A DNA stretch of 64,000 bases from Streptomyces sp. TLI_235 (GTDB lineage Bacteria > Actinomycetota > Actinomycetes > Streptomycetales > Streptomycetaceae). The stretch lies in assembly GCA_002300355.1 (NCBI GenBank), contig NSGV01000001.1:2976001-3040000 (forward strand), in the 5' to 3' direction. Below, piece by piece: positions 8,400-17,980 of the stretch. The notes beneath the pieces are model-generated. The model had not been told where the DNA came from and made no database searches. It saw only the letters and a program-made list of their open reading frames with translations. Position numbers and translations under genes: made by a program. The first letter of the stretch is position 1. Each line of letters starts with the position of its first letter.

Positions 8400-10322
8400 C
8401 TATGCGCTGAGTTCCGCGCTCAGCGCGCCGAGCAGCCGGGCCGCGCGCTCCGCCACCTCGGCCGGGCCGGACTCCGCGGCCCGCCGGCACCAGTTCTCCG
8501 CCTGCACCGGCTCGCCGCGCCTCAGCGCCAGCAGGGCCAGGCGCAGCGCGGCACGCCCGTGCCCCGCGTCGGCGGCTCTGGTGTACCAGAGCATGGCCTC
8601 GTTCTCGCTGTCCTGCCGCGCCAGCAGCAGGCCGAGGTTGAAGGCGGCGCTGCGGCTGCCCGCCTCGGCCGCCCGCCGGTACCAGTGCTCGGCGGTCTGC
8701 AGTTCGCCGCGTTCGGCGGCCCGCACGCCCATCCGCACCTGGGCTCTGCGGTGGTCGGCCTCGGCCGCCACCGTGTACCAGTGCTCGATCTCGGCGTCCG
8801 CGTCGCCGCGCCGCTCCAGCACCGCGGCCAGCCGGAAGGCGCCCTCGGCGGAGCCGCCCGCGGCGGCCTGCCGGTAGCGCTCCAGCGCCCCGGCCGCGTG
8901 GCCGCGCTGCTCGTGCACCACGGCGAGCTGGAGTGCGGCCTCGCCGTGTCCCTCGGCGGCGGCCCGCGCGTACCACTCGTGGGCCTGCGGCAGTTCGCCC
9001 CGGCCGGCGTGCAGCACGCCCAGGTTGAAGGCGCCGTCGACGCTGCCCGCCTCGGCGGCCTTGGAGAACCAGGGCTCGGCGCCGGACTCGTCGCCGCGCT
9101 GCAGCAGCACCACGGCGAGCGCGTTGCACGCCTCCCGGTGGCCTGCGTACGCGGCCTTGCGGTACCACTGCTCGGCCTGGGTCTCGCGGCCCGTGCCGGC
9201 GCAGAGCAGGCCGAGGTTGAAGGCGCCGTTGTGGTCGCCCGCGTCCAGTGCGGCGCGGTACCAGCGCTCGGCCTCGGCGGCCTCGCCGCGGCCGGCGTGC
9301 AGGGCGCCGAGCGCGTTGGCGGCGTTGCCGTCGCCGGCCTCGGCGGCCTCCTGCCACCACTCGGCGGCGGCCCCGAGGTCGCCGGCGTCGCGCAGCAGGA
9401 AGCCGAGCGCGCAGGCCGCCCGGGGCTCGCCGTTCTGCGCGGACTGCCGGTACCAGCGGGCCGCCTCGTCGAGTTCGCCGCGCTCCTCCAGCAGCACGCC
9501 GAGCCGCAGTGCGGCGCGCGCGTGGCTGCGTGCGGCGGCGGTGCGGTACCAGGTCTCGGCGGTCTCCTTGTCGCCGGCGGCCTCGCGCATCCGGGCGAGC
9601 CGGTAGGCGGCCTCCCGGTGGCCGGCGTCGGCGGACACCTTGAACCAGCGCTCGGCGCGGACGTCGCGCCGATGCTCCATCAGATCGCCCAGGGCGTACG
9701 CCCCGAGCGGGTGGCCGTGCTCGGCTGCGAAGTGCAGCCAGTACTCGGCGGCCTCCTCCTCGCCCTGGTCGCGCAGCTGGAGGCCGAGCGCGTGGGCGGC
9801 CGGCGCGGAGCCGGCCACGGCGGCCTGCCGCCACCACTGGGCGGCCTCGGCGCGGTGGCCGCGCTGGTGCAGCAGCACGCCGAGGTTGTTGGCCGCGGCA
9901 CGGAGCCCGGCCGCGGCGGCGGCGCGCAGATACGGCTCGGCGTCCTCCAGGTCGCCGCGGCGCAGCAGCATCGCGCCGAGCTGGCTGGCGGCACCGGGGT
10001 CGCCGGCGTCGGCGGCGGACCGGTGACGGCCCTCCAGGGCGGCCTGCTCGCGGGCCGCGAGGGCGCTCTCGAAGCTGGCGGCGTCCTCCGGTTCACCGGC
10101 GGGCTCGTCGTCGGCGGCCGGGTAGCGGCCGACGGCGTCGACGAGCTGCTGCGCGGAGATCCGGACGAGGCTCTCGGGGCCGTAGCTGCGCTGCGCGGGC
10201 AGGCCCTGCTGGGTGTCTTCCGCGGACTGCGCCCATGCGTCGGTGTCGGCCTCGACGTGCGCCTCCCGCACGGCGGCCGGCTCGGGCCTCGCGCCCGTGT
10301 CGTTCCTACCGATCAGCTTCAT
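8400..10322 (-). CDS. Large Sel1/TPR-like repeat protein
   Basis: The start is ATG 10322 (MKLIGRNDTG), seven bases after GGGAG. The upstream in-frame ATG at 10355 has GGAGG directly abutting it, which is too close. The 640-aa cytoplasmic protein has an acidic, non-repetitive N-terminus of about 100 residues. About fifteen helical repeats of 35-36 residues follow, each of the form A..LG.LL..RG....AE.WYR.AA.AG, the Sel1-like subclass of TPR. It ends within a repeat, with no signal peptide or membrane segment. Such scaffolds hold protein complexes; the partner is unknown. The gene is convergent with catR and lies beyond the initiator tRNA. Repeat DNA of this kind is prone to unit gain or loss. 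Confidence 0.8.
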   Translation of the reverse strand: MKLIGRNDTGARPEPAAVREAHVEADTDAWAQSAEDTQQGLPAQRSYGPESLVRISAQQLVDAVGRYPAADDEPAGEPEDAASFESALAAREQAALEGRHRSAADAGDPGAASQLGAMLLRRGDLEDAEPYLRAAAAAGLRAAANNLGVLLHQRGHRAEAAQWWRQAAVAGSAPAAHALGLQLRDQGEEEAAEYWLHFAAEHGHPLGAYALGDLMEHRRDVRAERWFKVSADAGHREAAYRLARMREAAGDKETAETWYRTAAARSHARAALRLGVLLEERGELDEAARWYRQSAQNGEPRAACALGFLLRDAGDLGAAAEWWQEAAEAGDGNAANALGALHAGRGEAAEAERWYRAALDAGDHNGAFNLGLLCAGTGRETQAEQWYRKAAYAGHREACNALAVVLLQRGDESGAEPWFSKAAEAGSVDGAFNLGVLHAGRGELPQAHEWYARAAAEGHGEAALQLAVVHEQRGHAAGALERYRQAAAGGSAEGAFRLAAVLERRGDADAEIEHWYTVAAEADHRRAQVRMGVRAAERGELQTAEHWYRRAAEAGSRSAAFNLGLLLARQDSENEAMLWYTRAADAGHGRAALRLALLALRRGEPVQAENWCRRAAESGPAEVAERAARLLGALSAELSA

Positions 10323-10699
10323 GCCGGCTCCCGCTCCCCCAGAGTGCTGCGGCATCCTCCGGGGGCGCCGGTGGCGGCGGCCTCCCTCCCCTGCCGGCCC
10401 GAAAGGGTGTCGGTCCGAAAAGGAGTCAACAGCCGTTCCGCGTCCCCCATGTGTTCCATCGTCGCATCACCCGGAACCCGCGTACACCTGCCCCGGACCA
10501 CGTCTGGCGGAGCGGGCCGAAGCCTGCGGGATTGCTTCGGCGCTTTGTCGATTTCCCGACACTCGGGCCGCACAAACCCCGGCAGCGGCGGCGGGGCCGG
10601 CCGAGTCGATACTACCGGAGCCGGGCCGCTCTTGATCGGAAAATGCCAAGGCCCGGAGGACCAGATTGTCTCTGGCGGCCTCCGGGCCCTGATCTTCAG
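10323..10699. other. 377-bp stretch without a convincing protein gene
   Basis: It holds the upstream region of the Sel1-repeat gene and the terminator of the initiator tRNA (10650-10688). A 46-codon minus-strand frame (10459-10319) ends as ATGA on the Sel1 gene start, but its codon use is not clearly coding and I do not call it. Confidence 0.5.
10650..10688 (-). terminator. Terminator of the initiator tRNA gene
   Basis: GGCCCGGAGG (10650-10659) pairs with CCTCCGGGCC (10679-10688), with CCAGA/TCTGG pairing inside. Read on the minus strand, the hairpin starts 11 bases after the tRNA and is followed by CATTTTCCG, a short T-run. Confidence 0.75.
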
Positions 10700-10773
10700 T
10701 AGCGGGGACAGGATTTGAACCTGCGACCTCTGGGTTATGAGCCCAGCGAGCTACCGAGCTGCTCCACCCCGCG
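10700..10773 (-). tRNA. Initiator tRNA-fMet (CAU)
   Basis: On the minus strand the 74-nt sequence begins CGCGGGGUGGAGCAG and ends CCCCGCUA. Base 1 is C and base 72 is U, so the first acceptor pair is unpaired, the mark of bacterial initiator tRNA. The anticodon stem is CUGGG-CUCAUAA-CCCAG, with three consecutive G:C pairs next to the CAU loop. The T arm is CAGG-UUCAAAU-CCUG. CCA is not encoded (CTGA follows). A promoter lies 11-39 bp upstream and a terminator follows directly, so it is a single-gene unit. Confidence 0.97.
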
Positions 10774-10784
10774 TCGTTGAAACA

Positions 10785-10812
10785 ACCATAGCATGGACGC
10801 GGGGTGGACCAA
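10785..10812 (-). promoter_or_regulatory. Promoter of the initiator tRNA
   Basis: On the minus strand TTGGTC (complement of 10807-10812) and TATGGT (complement of 10785-10790) are spaced by 16 bases. The -10 ends 11 bases before the mature tRNA 5' end, leaving a short leader. Confidence 0.6.
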
Positions 10813-10829
10813 CAATCGGTTCTCGCAGC

Positions 10830-13763
10830 TCAGGGCGTGCCGGAGGGCGACGCCGAGGCCGAGGGGGACGGCGCGGCGGAGGGCGCCGGGGCGCCGGCCG
10901 GCTGTGCCTTGGCGGCCCGGTCCAGCGCCTCCTGGAGTGCCTTCTGCGCCTGCCCGTACGCCGCCCAGTCGCCGTTCTTCAGGGCGGTCTGACCGTCGGT
11001 GAAGGCCTTCTGGGCGTCCTGGAGGGCCTTCTGCAGGTCGGGGTTGCCGCCCGTGCCCGGAGTACCGGGGGTGGGCGTGGTGGGTGTGCTCGGCGTGGCG
11101 GGGGCGGTCGGGGTGGCCGTCACGCCGCCGGACGCGCCCGGCAGTACGGCGGCGAGCGCCTTGGCCAGGTTGTCCTCCAGGGCGACCTTGTCCCCGTACA
11201 CCGCCAGCACCTTCTGCATCACGGGTGCCTTGGCGCCGCGGCCGAGCAGGTACACCGGCTCGATGTTGAGCAGGCCGCCGCCGACCGGCAGGGTCAGCAG
11301 GTTGCCGTACTCGATGTCCGAGTCGCTGCCGGTCTTCAGCAGGGTGAGCTGGTTGGCCACCGCCTTCTCGGAGTTGAACTTCGCCTGGGTCAGCTTCGGC
11401 CCGAGCGCGCCCGATCCGCCGGGGATCTTCAGGACGCGGATCTTGCCGTAGTCCGGGCCCGGGTCGGCGGTGACGGCCATGAACGCCGCCAGGTTGTCGC
11501 GGCCGCTCGGCACGAAGCTGCTGGAGAGCGAGAAGCTCGCCGAGGAGGCGCCGGGCATCTTCAGCGTCAGGTAGTACGGCGGCTGGACCTCACCGGTGTT
11601 GGTGGTGGGGTCGACCGGCACCTGCCAGATGTCCGTGCCGTTGAAGAAGGAGTCGGCGTCGGTCATGTGGTACTGACCGAGCAGGTCGCGCTGCACCTTG
11701 AACAGGTCCTGCGGGTAGCGCAGGTGGGGCACCAGCGCGGCGGGGATAGCGGAACGGGCCTTGACCGTGCCGGGGAAGGCCTTCATCCAGGTCTTCAGCA
11801 CCGGGTCGTTCTCGTCCCACTGGTACAGCGTCACCTCGCCGGTGTACGCGTCGACCGTGGCCTTCACCGAGTTGCGGATGTAGTTGACCGTGTTGACCGC
11901 GGTCAGGGTGCGGCCGCGCTGGTCGGTCAGCGAGTCCTTGGTGGACTCGCCCAGGGTGGTCTTGGAGGAGAACGGGTAGCCGTCCGAGGTGGTGTAGCCG
12001 TCCAGCACCCAGACCAGCTTGCCGTCCTGCACCACCGGGTACGGGTCGGCGTCGATCGACAGCCACGGGGCGACCTTCTCCACCCGCTCCTTGGGCGTGC
12101 GGTCGTAGATCACCCGGGCGCCGTCGGTGATCGCCCCCGAGTAGAGGATCTGCGGCTCGGCGAACTTCAGCGCGTACGCGGCCCGGGTCAGCGGGCTGTC
12201 CAACGAGACGCCGCTGCCGCCGTCGTAGGTGAAGTTCTGGTCGGCGCCGCTCTCGGAGGTGTAGTCGATCTCCTGGTTGGAGCCGCCGACGATGGAGTAC
12301 GTCCGGGTCTTCTCGCCGTAGTACACCCGCTGGCGGTAGTCGCCGAAGGTGCCGTCGGTGGGCAGGCCGGACTGGGTGTAGACCGGGTTGCCGTTGCCGT
12401 CGACCTGGTTGCCCTTGGCGGCGACGACGCCGTAGCCGTGGGTGTACTTGAAGTGGTCGTTGATCCAGTTCCGCTGCTGGACACCGCTCAGGTCGAGCTC
12501 GCGCACGCCGAGCACGGTGTCCTGGTTGCCGTACCGGTCGACGTCCAGCGTCCGCGGGAAGGCGTAGTACTTGCGCAGCGCCTCGTTCTGCTGGAACGTC
12601 GGCGCGACCACGTTCGGGTCCAGCAGGCGGATGTCCGCGATCGTCTGCGGGTCCGGCGCGGGGGCGCCCTGCTTGGCACCCTCCTTCGGGTCGTACTGCT
12701 GGGTCTCGGCGCCCGCGATGCCGTAGGCGGTGCGGGTCGCGTCGATGTTCTTCTGGATGTACGGCGTCTCCTTGGCCTGCTCGTTCGGCTTGACCTGGAA
12801 CTGCTGCACGATCGCCGGGTACACCCCGCCGATCAGCACCGCGGAGAGGGCCATCAGCCCGAAGCCGATCAGTGCCGGCGCCCAGGTGCGGCGGATCGGC
12901 GTCAGGAAGAAGAGCAGTGCGCAGATGACGGCGACGAAGAACAGGATGGTCTTGGCCGGCAGGAAGGCGTTGGCGTCCACGTAGCGCAGACCCGTCCAGC
13001 CGTCCACGCCCTTGTAGGCGCCGGACTTGACCGCCAGGCCGTACCGGTCCAGCCAGTAGGCGACGGCCTTCAGCAGCACGAACACGCCGAGCAGCACCGC
13101 GAGGTGGCCCTGTGCGCCGCGGCTGGCGCGGCGGCCCGGCCCCTGCAGGCGCAGGCCGCCGTACAGGTAGTGCACCAGGACGGAGGCCATCAGCGAGACG
13201 ATCACCGCGCTGAAGGCGAAGCCCAGCAGGAACTCGTACCAGGGCAGGTCGAAGGCGTAGAAGGCGACGTCCCGGTGGAACTGAGGGTCCTTCACCCCGA
13301 ACGGCGTCCGGTTGGTCCACAGCAGCCAGGTGCGCCACTGCCCGGAGGCCGCGGCGCCGGCCACCAGGCCGACCAGCAGGGCGACCGCGAGCAGCAGCCA
13401 CTTCTTGAACGGCGCGACGCCCGCCCGGTAGCGGTCCAGGCTCTGCTGCTCGACCGACATCGCGGCCAGCGGCGGCCGCAGCCGGTGCGCCAGCCAGACG
13501 TTGAACCCGACCACCACGGCCATCAGCAGGCCGAACACGGCGAACAGGCCGGCCTTCGTCCGCAGCTGGGTGGTGAAGACCGTGGTGTAGTCGACCGATT
13601 TGAACCACAGCCAGTCCGTCCAGAAGCCGGACACCAGCGCGAACAGCAGGAACAGCACGGCGAGCACACCGGCGGTCAGCAGCAGAACCCGGGTGCGGCG
13701 CGAGGGCGGGCCGACTCTGGCGCGGAAGCCCGGCTCCGGGCGGTCCGGCATCTGGAAAACCAA
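10830..13763 (-). CDS. UPF0182 family integral membrane protein
   Basis: The 977-aa protein is read from TTG 13763, seven bases after GAGG; ATG 13751 ([10 protein letters not shown]) four codons later is the alternative. Seven transmembrane helices lie in about the first 335 residues, the first near 28-48. A long non-membrane domain of about 500 residues follows, with motifs of COG1615 such as [29 protein letters not shown] and VYYGEKT. The C-terminus is a Pro/Thr-rich linker, a short helical segment ([19 protein letters not shown]) and an Ala/Pro/Ser tail. The family is widespread in actinobacteria and its function is unknown. The homologue in M. tuberculosis is, from memory, Rv3193c, in a similar neighbourhood. 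It is divergent from the PPA1309-like gene. Confidence 0.9.
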   Translation of the reverse strand: MVFQMPDRPEPGFRARVGPPSRRTRVLLLTAGVLAVLFLLFALVSGFWTDWLWFKSVDYTTVFTTQLRTKAGLFAVFGLLMAVVVGFNVWLAHRLRPPLAAMSVEQQSLDRYRAGVAPFKKWLLLAVALLVGLVAGAAASGQWRTWLLWTNRTPFGVKDPQFHRDVAFYAFDLPWYEFLLGFAFSAVIVSLMASVLVHYLYGGLRLQGPGRRASRGAQGHLAVLLGVFVLLKAVAYWLDRYGLAVKSGAYKGVDGWTGLRYVDANAFLPAKTILFFVAVICALLFFLTPIRRTWAPALIGFGLMALSAVLIGGVYPAIVQQFQVKPNEQAKETPYIQKNIDATRTAYGIAGAETQQYDPKEGAKQGAPAPDPQTIADIRLLDPNVVAPTFQQNEALRKYYAFPRTLDVDRYGNQDTVLGVRELDLSGVQQRNWINDHFKYTHGYGVVAAKGNQVDGNGNPVYTQSGLPTDGTFGDYRQRVYYGEKTRTYSIVGGSNQEIDYTSESGADQNFTYDGGSGVSLDSPLTRAAYALKFAEPQILYSGAITDGARVIYDRTPKERVEKVAPWLSIDADPYPVVQDGKLVWVLDGYTTSDGYPFSSKTTLGESTKDSLTDQRGRTLTAVNTVNYIRNSVKATVDAYTGEVTLYQWDENDPVLKTWMKAFPGTVKARSAIPAALVPHLRYPQDLFKVQRDLLGQYHMTDADSFFNGTDIWQVPVDPTTNTGEVQPPYYLTLKMPGASSASFSLSSSFVPSGRDNLAAFMAVTADPGPDYGKIRVLKIPGGSGALGPKLTQAKFNSEKAVANQLTLLKTGSDSDIEYGNLLTLPVGGGLLNIEPVYLLGRGAKAPVMQKVLAVYGDKVALEDNLAKALAAVLPGASGGVTATPTAPATPSTPTTPTPGTPGTGGNPDLQKALQDAQKAFTDGQTALKNGDWAAYGQAQKALQEALDRAAKAQPAGAPAPSAAPSPSASASPSGTP

Positions 13764-13928
13764 GGTGGCACCTCTGCTGTGTCGTCGGCGTGGTCGGATC
13801 GGTCCTCAGTGCAACTTAGACCGTCTTCACCTGAGTTCCCGCCGGGCCGGTCGGCGGACCTCCCGAGACCCGACCGTTACCGGGCCCGGCGGGGCCGCCG
13901 GGGGCCGTGGGCATGTGAGGATTGGGAC

Positions 13929-14489
13929 ATGTCCGATGCACCCCTCACGCCCGCCGACGGCCTGCCGCCGGCCGCGTCCCCGCTGACCCGCGCCGCCCTG
14001 GAGATCGACGAGTACGCGGCCACGCTCGGCTGGGACCTCCCGGCCCGGCTGTTCGCGCTGGTCGACACCGCCGCGCTGCGCAAGGCCGACCCGAAGCTGG
14101 CCCGCCAGCTCGGTCTGGCCGACGACGAGGCCACCGGGCTGACCCCGGTCGAGCAGGAGGAGCTGCCGGCCGGCGCCGAGTTGGACAAGTTCCTCGGCAC
14201 CATCGCCTGGCCGGACCAGGTGGTCGGCTGCGCGCTGGTGGTCGAGCGGCTGATGCTGCCGCCCGGTGCCGAGCAGTCCCGCCCGAAGAACGCCACCGAC
14301 AAGGAGATCGCCGACTGGGTGGCCGGCCACCCGCAGCGCCAGGAGGTGCGGATCACCGCCGCCGTGCTGCGCGACGGCTCCCGGGAGATCGCCCTGCGGC
14401 TGCGCGAGAAGGACGTCGCCCGCGAGGTGCTGACCGGCCCCGACCTGGTGCCGGGGCTGACCGAGGCCCTGCTGGCCACCTTCGCCTGA
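13929..14489 (+). CDS. PPA1309-like conserved actinobacterial protein
   Basis: ATG 13929 (MSDAPLTPADGLPPA) lies eight bases after GAGG. The 186-aa soluble protein has ALEIDEYAATLGWDLPARLFALVDTAALRK in pieces near residues 22-52 and CALVVERLMLPPGAEQ near 105-118. It then has a DWVAGHPQRQEVRITAAVLRDG segment. This pattern is that of a conserved actinobacterial family usually annotated 'PPA1309 family'. Function is unknown; no catalytic motif, signal or membrane segment is visible. It is divergently transcribed from the UPF0182 gene and convergent with the YlbL-type protease gene. Confidence 0.75.
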   Translation: MSDAPLTPADGLPPAASPLTRAALEIDEYAATLGWDLPARLFALVDTAALRKADPKLARQLGLADDEATGLTPVEQEELPAGAELDKFLGTIAWPDQVVGCALVVERLMLPPGAEQSRPKNATDKEIADWVAGHPQRQEVRITAAVLRDGSREIALRLREKDVAREVLTGPDLVPGLTEALLATFA

Positions 14490-14534
14490 GGTCCTCCGGG
14501 GCCCTGGGCGTCACCGGGGCTCCGGGGCTCTGGG

Positions 14535-15638
14535 CTACTTCGGGCAGGACGGCAGGTCCGCGGCCCGGCCGGCACGGATCTGGTCCATCGCCTTCAGCGC
14601 GCCGTTCAGGCTCTCCACCTTGACCAGGGTCAGCCCGCCCGGGGTGCCCTTGACCGCCTCGGAGCAGTTCTCGGCCGGCGTCATGAAGTACTCGGCGCCC
14701 TTGTCCCGGGCCGCGATCAGCTTCATCTGGATGCCGCCGATCGGGCCGACCTCGCCGTTGTCGCTGATGGTGCCGGTGCCGGCGACGAACTTCCCGCCGG
14801 TGAGGTCGCCGGGCGTCAGCTTGTCGACGATGCCGAGCGAGAACATCAGGCCGGCGCTGGGGCCGCCGACGTCCTGCAGGCCGATGTCGATGGTGAACGG
14901 GTAGGTGTGGTCCGTCCCCGGCAGGATGCCGACGATGGCCCGCCCGTCGGTGGCCTTGGCGGTGGTGACGGCGACCTTCTTCTCGGCGGCCGTACTGCCG
15001 GTGCCGTTCGTACCGCCGCTGCCGCTCGTGACGGTGTGCGGGACGACCGTGAACTCCACCGTCTCGCCGGGCTTGTGCTTGGTGACCAGCGCGGCCACCT
15101 GGTCCTTGGCGGTCACCGCGGTGCCGTCCACCGCGACGATCCGGTCGCCGGCGTGCAGCTTGCCCTCGGAGGGCCCGCCTGCCACCACTGAGGAGACCAC
15201 GATCTGGGTGCCGACCGGGATGCCGAGCTGCTTGAGCGCCGCCGTCTTGGCGCTGTCCTCGGAGGAGGCGAACTGCTCGGCGTTCTCCTGCTGGGCCTCC
15301 TTGTCCGTCTGGCCCTTCGGGTAGACGTTGTCGTGCGGCACCACGAGGACGTCCTTGCGCAGCCAGCCGATCACCGCAGAGACCAGGCTCGGCTCGTACT
15401 TGGCGCCGGTGACCTGGACCGTCGTCATGTTGAGGTGGCCGCTCGTCGGGTACGTCTCGTGGCCGCTGATCGCGATCACCGGCACCGAGCCGCCCGACTT
15501 CTTCTCCTGCTCACCGAGGGTGTTGTAGGTCGGGCCCGGACTCATCTCGGTGTACGGCACCCGCATCAGCACGGAGGCGCAGAGCAGGCCTATGAGCAGC
15601 AGGGTGGCGGCGAGCATCGTCGCGGAGCGGCGTGGCAT
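14535..15638 (-). CDS. Membrane-anchored PDZ/Lon-type serine protease, YlbL family
   Basis: The 367-aa protein starts at ATG 15638. A single N-terminal membrane anchor is at about 8-27 (MLAATLLLIGLLCASVL). The outer part has LRKDVLVVPHDNVYPKGQ, a PDZ domain at about 140-200 (GGPSEGKLHAGDRIVAVDG), and a Lon (S16) protease domain at about 230-335. The catalytic Ser is in GGPSAGLMFSLG and the Lys in GPIGGIQMKL. This is the YlbL architecture, an extracytoplasmic protease; in Bacillus subtilis YlbL helps clear the SOS division inhibitor. The small membrane-protein gene lies 50 bp upstream on the same strand. The M. tuberculosis counterpart is, from memory, Rv3194c. Confidence 0.9.
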   Translation of the reverse strand: MPRRSATMLAATLLLIGLLCASVLMRVPYTEMSPGPTYNTLGEQEKKSGGSVPVIAISGHETYPTSGHLNMTTVQVTGAKYEPSLVSAVIGWLRKDVLVVPHDNVYPKGQTDKEAQQENAEQFASSEDSAKTAALKQLGIPVGTQIVVSSVVAGGPSEGKLHAGDRIVAVDGTAVTAKDQVAALVTKHKPGETVEFTVVPHTVTSGSGGTNGTGSTAAEKKVAVTTAKATDGRAIVGILPGTDHTYPFTIDIGLQDVGGPSAGLMFSLGIVDKLTPGDLTGGKFVAGTGTISDNGEVGPIGGIQMKLIAARDKGAEYFMTPAENCSEAVKGTPGGLTLVKVESLNGALKAMDQIRAGRAADLPSCPK

Positions 15639-15688
15639 GGATCGACAGTACGGGACGTCGGCGGCCCGGCGCTGCCCGGCCCGGGGGC

Positions 15689-15871
15689 TCAGCCGCGCGG
15701 GGACTCGCCGGAACCGGCGGTGGAGCGCTCCATGGCGGCGCGGAAGCGCTCGTGCTCGGCGAGCGAGGCCGGATCACCGGTGGCGCGGGGGGTGCGGGCC
15801 GCCCAGCCCGCCCAGACCATGGCGGCCAGTGCGGCGGCGACGGGGATGATCAACCAGGCGAGCGCAGCCAT
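15689..15871 (-). CDS. Small single-pass membrane protein of unknown function
   Basis: A 60-aa protein starts at ATG 15871, seven bases after GGGAG. It has one N-terminal hydrophobic helix (LAWLIIPVAAALAAMVWAGWAA) and a short cytoplasmic tail rich in charged residues (SLAEHERFRAAME). It lies 50 bp before the YlbL-type protease gene on the same strand, so the two may be co-expressed. I recognise no family. The good ribosome binding site and codon use support it as a real gene. Confidence 0.65.
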   Translation of the reverse strand: MAALAWLIIPVAAALAAMVWAGWAARTPRATGDPASLAEHERFRAAMERSTAGSGESPRG

Positions 15872-16099
15872 GTTCGTTCTCCCAGCTCGTCGTGTCTATC
15901 AGCAGATTAACCGTCCGCGCAGACAACAGTGCGGGCACCGTCCGGGTTACGGTCGCGGTTCACCCGCAGCGGGTTTGTGACGCGTCCGTGGCAGGGCTCC
16001 GGCGGGGGCCTCCGCACACCGCGGACGGGGCCCCTCGGGGTCCGGCGGAAGACAGGACGGGCGGGACGGACGGGGCTGGCGAACGGGCTACGGCGGGGG

Positions 16100-16549
16100 T
16101 CAGCAGGTGCCCGCGCCGACCCACTCCTCCTGGCCGTCGCTGAAGACCTGGTGCTTCCAGATCGGCACCTGGTGCTTGAGGTCGTCGATCAGCCGGCGGG
16201 CCGCCGCGAAGGCGTCGCCGCGGTGGGCGCAGGAGACGGCGACGACGACCGCCTTGTCGGTGATCTCCAGCCGGCCGACCCGGTGCACCGCCGCCAGCGC
16301 CTTCACCGGGAAGTCGGCGACGATCTTCTCGGCGATCCGCCGCATCTCCGCCTCGGCGGTCGGGTGTGCACTGTACTCCAGCGCCGAGACGGACTTGCCG
16401 CCGTCGTGGTCGCGGACCGTCCCCACGAAGACCGTGGTGCCGCCGGCCGCGTCGTCGCCGACCGCCTCGTACACCTCGTCCAGCGAGAGCGGGGTGTCCC
16501 GGATGGCGAGCAGGCGGATCGGGTCGTGGTTCTCGGACATGGTCACCAT
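16100..16549 (-). CDS. moaE: Molybdopterin synthase catalytic subunit MoaE
   Basis: The large subunit of molybdopterin synthase inserts sulfur from MoaD thiocarboxylate into precursor Z. ATG 16549 (MVTMSENHDPIR) lies after GGGGAA; ATG 16540 is an alternative. The 149-aa sequence has GTTVFVGTVRDHDGGKSV near residues 37-54, LEYSAHPTAEAEM, the loop VHRVGRLEITDKAVVVAV, AHRGDAFAAARRLID and the catalytic-Lys segment VPIWKHQ near 130. MoaD is not adjacent. moeZ, which activates MoaD-like proteins, lies further along the window. The gene is on the same strand as, and 89 bp after, the SDR gene. Confidence 0.93.
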   Translation of the reverse strand: MVTMSENHDPIRLLAIRDTPLSLDEVYEAVGDDAAGGTTVFVGTVRDHDGGKSVSALEYSAHPTAEAEMRRIAEKIVADFPVKALAAVHRVGRLEITDKAVVVAVSCAHRGDAFAAARRLIDDLKHQVPIWKHQVFSDGQEEWVGAGTC

Positions 16550-16638
16550 GATTCCCCATGACAGGTGGCGCTCGGCAAGTGGTTCCGTATCACGATTGCA
16601 CCATTCCGCATACCGGAACAGTGCCCGGTGTGGGCCGC

Positions 16639-17790
16639 CTAGAACCGTCTGCGCTTGCGGGCGCGGCGGACCAGGGCGGCCGTGCCCACCAGGGCGACGG
16701 TGGCGCCGGCGGCGCCCAGGCTGGTGGCGGCCTCCTTGCCGCCGAGCCGGCGGCCGGCCACCGCGTGCTTGCCGGAGACCTGGGCGAGGAGCTCGGCGAG
16801 CACCTCCTCGTTGCCGTACTCCGGCCGCCAGCCGGCCTCGTGCAGCCTGCTGCCGGAGACCACCCAGGGGTACATGGTGTAGGCGAGGTCGCCGGCCGGG
16901 GCCGGGGTCAGGCCGAGGCGGTGCAGCCGGGCCGCGGTGCCGAGGGCCAGCGAGGCGGGCAGCTCCATGCGGCGGATGCCGGAGAGCTCCTCCACGTCCT
17001 CCTGCTCCAGCCAGCCGTCGCAGCCGACGGTGACCTCGCCCTCGACCAGGCCGAGCGCCGCGTACTCCAGCGCCGAGGCGAGGTCGTCGACGTGGCAGAA
17101 CTGCCAGCAGGGCCGCGAGCCGGCCACCACCAGCAGCCGGGGCGCCTCGAAGTGCCGGGTCAGCACGGTGTCGATGCCGGGGCCGACCACCACCGCCGGG
17201 CGGAGCACGGTGATCTGCAGGCCCGGGTGGGCGCGCGGGGCGCGGCGGGCGAGCCGCTCGATCTCCAGCAGGTCGCCGACCAGCGAGGCCTCCTCGGTGG
17301 CCCGCAGCTCGGAGTCCTCGGCGAGCGGCACCTCGTTGTCCGGCAGCGCGCCGTAGACCATCGCCGAGGTGCAGAGCACCACCCGGGAGACGCCGGCCGC
17401 CGCGGCGGCGGTCACCACGGTCTGCGCGCCCCGCACGTTGTACGCGCTCCGGGCACGCGGGTCGGTCTCCATGCCGAGGTCCATCGCGAGGTGGACGACC
17501 ACGTCGACCCCGGCCAGGCGCTCCGCCACGGCCGGGTCGCGGACGTCGAGGATCCGCCACTGCACACCCGGCACCTCGCCGCGCCGGTCGTCGATGGCGA
17601 GCACCCGGCGGACCCCGGGGGACCCGACCAGCCGGGCCGCGACCCGCTCGCCGAGCACGCCGGCCGCCCCGGTGACGGCCACGGTCAGTGGCCTGCCGCC
17701 GTAGGCTGGAGACGGCGAACCCGCGGCGGCAGCGGTGTCGTCCTCACCTCCGGTCAGCCCAGAGCGAACGTCCGAAGGCGGGGAACTCAC
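16639..17790 (-). CDS. Extended SDR (NAD-dependent epimerase/dehydratase-like) protein with C-terminal membrane helix
   Basis: The 383-aa protein has a disordered 32-residue N-terminus. A Rossmann fold follows with TGAAGVLG near residue 39 (GxxGxxG), DVRDPAVAERLAG, and VVVHLAMD near 97. The usual YxxxK appears as YGALP (in SAMVYGALPDN), so the catalytic Lys is missing. Two Trp-rich segments (CWQFCHVDDLA and YTMYPWVVSG) follow. The C-terminus has a hydrophobic stretch, SLGAAGATVALVGTAALV, and the basic tail RRARKRRRF, suggesting a tail anchor. The missing Lys argues for binding or regulation rather than classical epimerisation. It heads a possible minus-strand unit with moaE. Confidence 0.78.
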   Translation of the reverse strand: MSSPPSDVRSGLTGGEDDTAAAAGSPSPAYGGRPLTVAVTGAAGVLGERVAARLVGSPGVRRVLAIDDRRGEVPGVQWRILDVRDPAVAERLAGVDVVVHLAMDLGMETDPRARSAYNVRGAQTVVTAAAAAGVSRVVLCTSAMVYGALPDNEVPLAEDSELRATEEASLVGDLLEIERLARRAPRAHPGLQITVLRPAVVVGPGIDTVLTRHFEAPRLLVVAGSRPCWQFCHVDDLASALEYAALGLVEGEVTVGCDGWLEQEDVEELSGIRRMELPASLALGTAARLHRLGLTPAPAGDLAYTMYPWVVSGSRLHEAGWRPEYGNEEVLAELLAQVSGKHAVAGRRLGGKEAATSLGAAGATVALVGTAALVRRARKRRRF

Positions 17791-17980
17791 CGGCCATCCT
17801 CCACGGTTAGCTTAAGTGCGTACGTACGAGTGTCACGTAGCGTCCATCCTGCCCGAGGCAAGGGCCCGGCGGGCGCATCCGGCGCCATCGGGCCGCGAGA
17901 CCATGGACACGTCCCGCCTCCGCGGGCACACGAATTCCCCGCCACATCCCGCGTGACGGCCGAGCAGATCTGAGGACCCC

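Noticed and set aside
10319-10459. 46-codon minus-strand ORF ending ATGA on the Sel1-repeat gene start
   Set aside because: The overlap looks like translational coupling, but codon use is mixed, the ribosome binding site is weak and no family is recognised.
16580-16625. GGAAT on the minus strand before moaE as a sigma-R promoter
   Set aside because: No GTT occurs at the required 18-19-base spacing.
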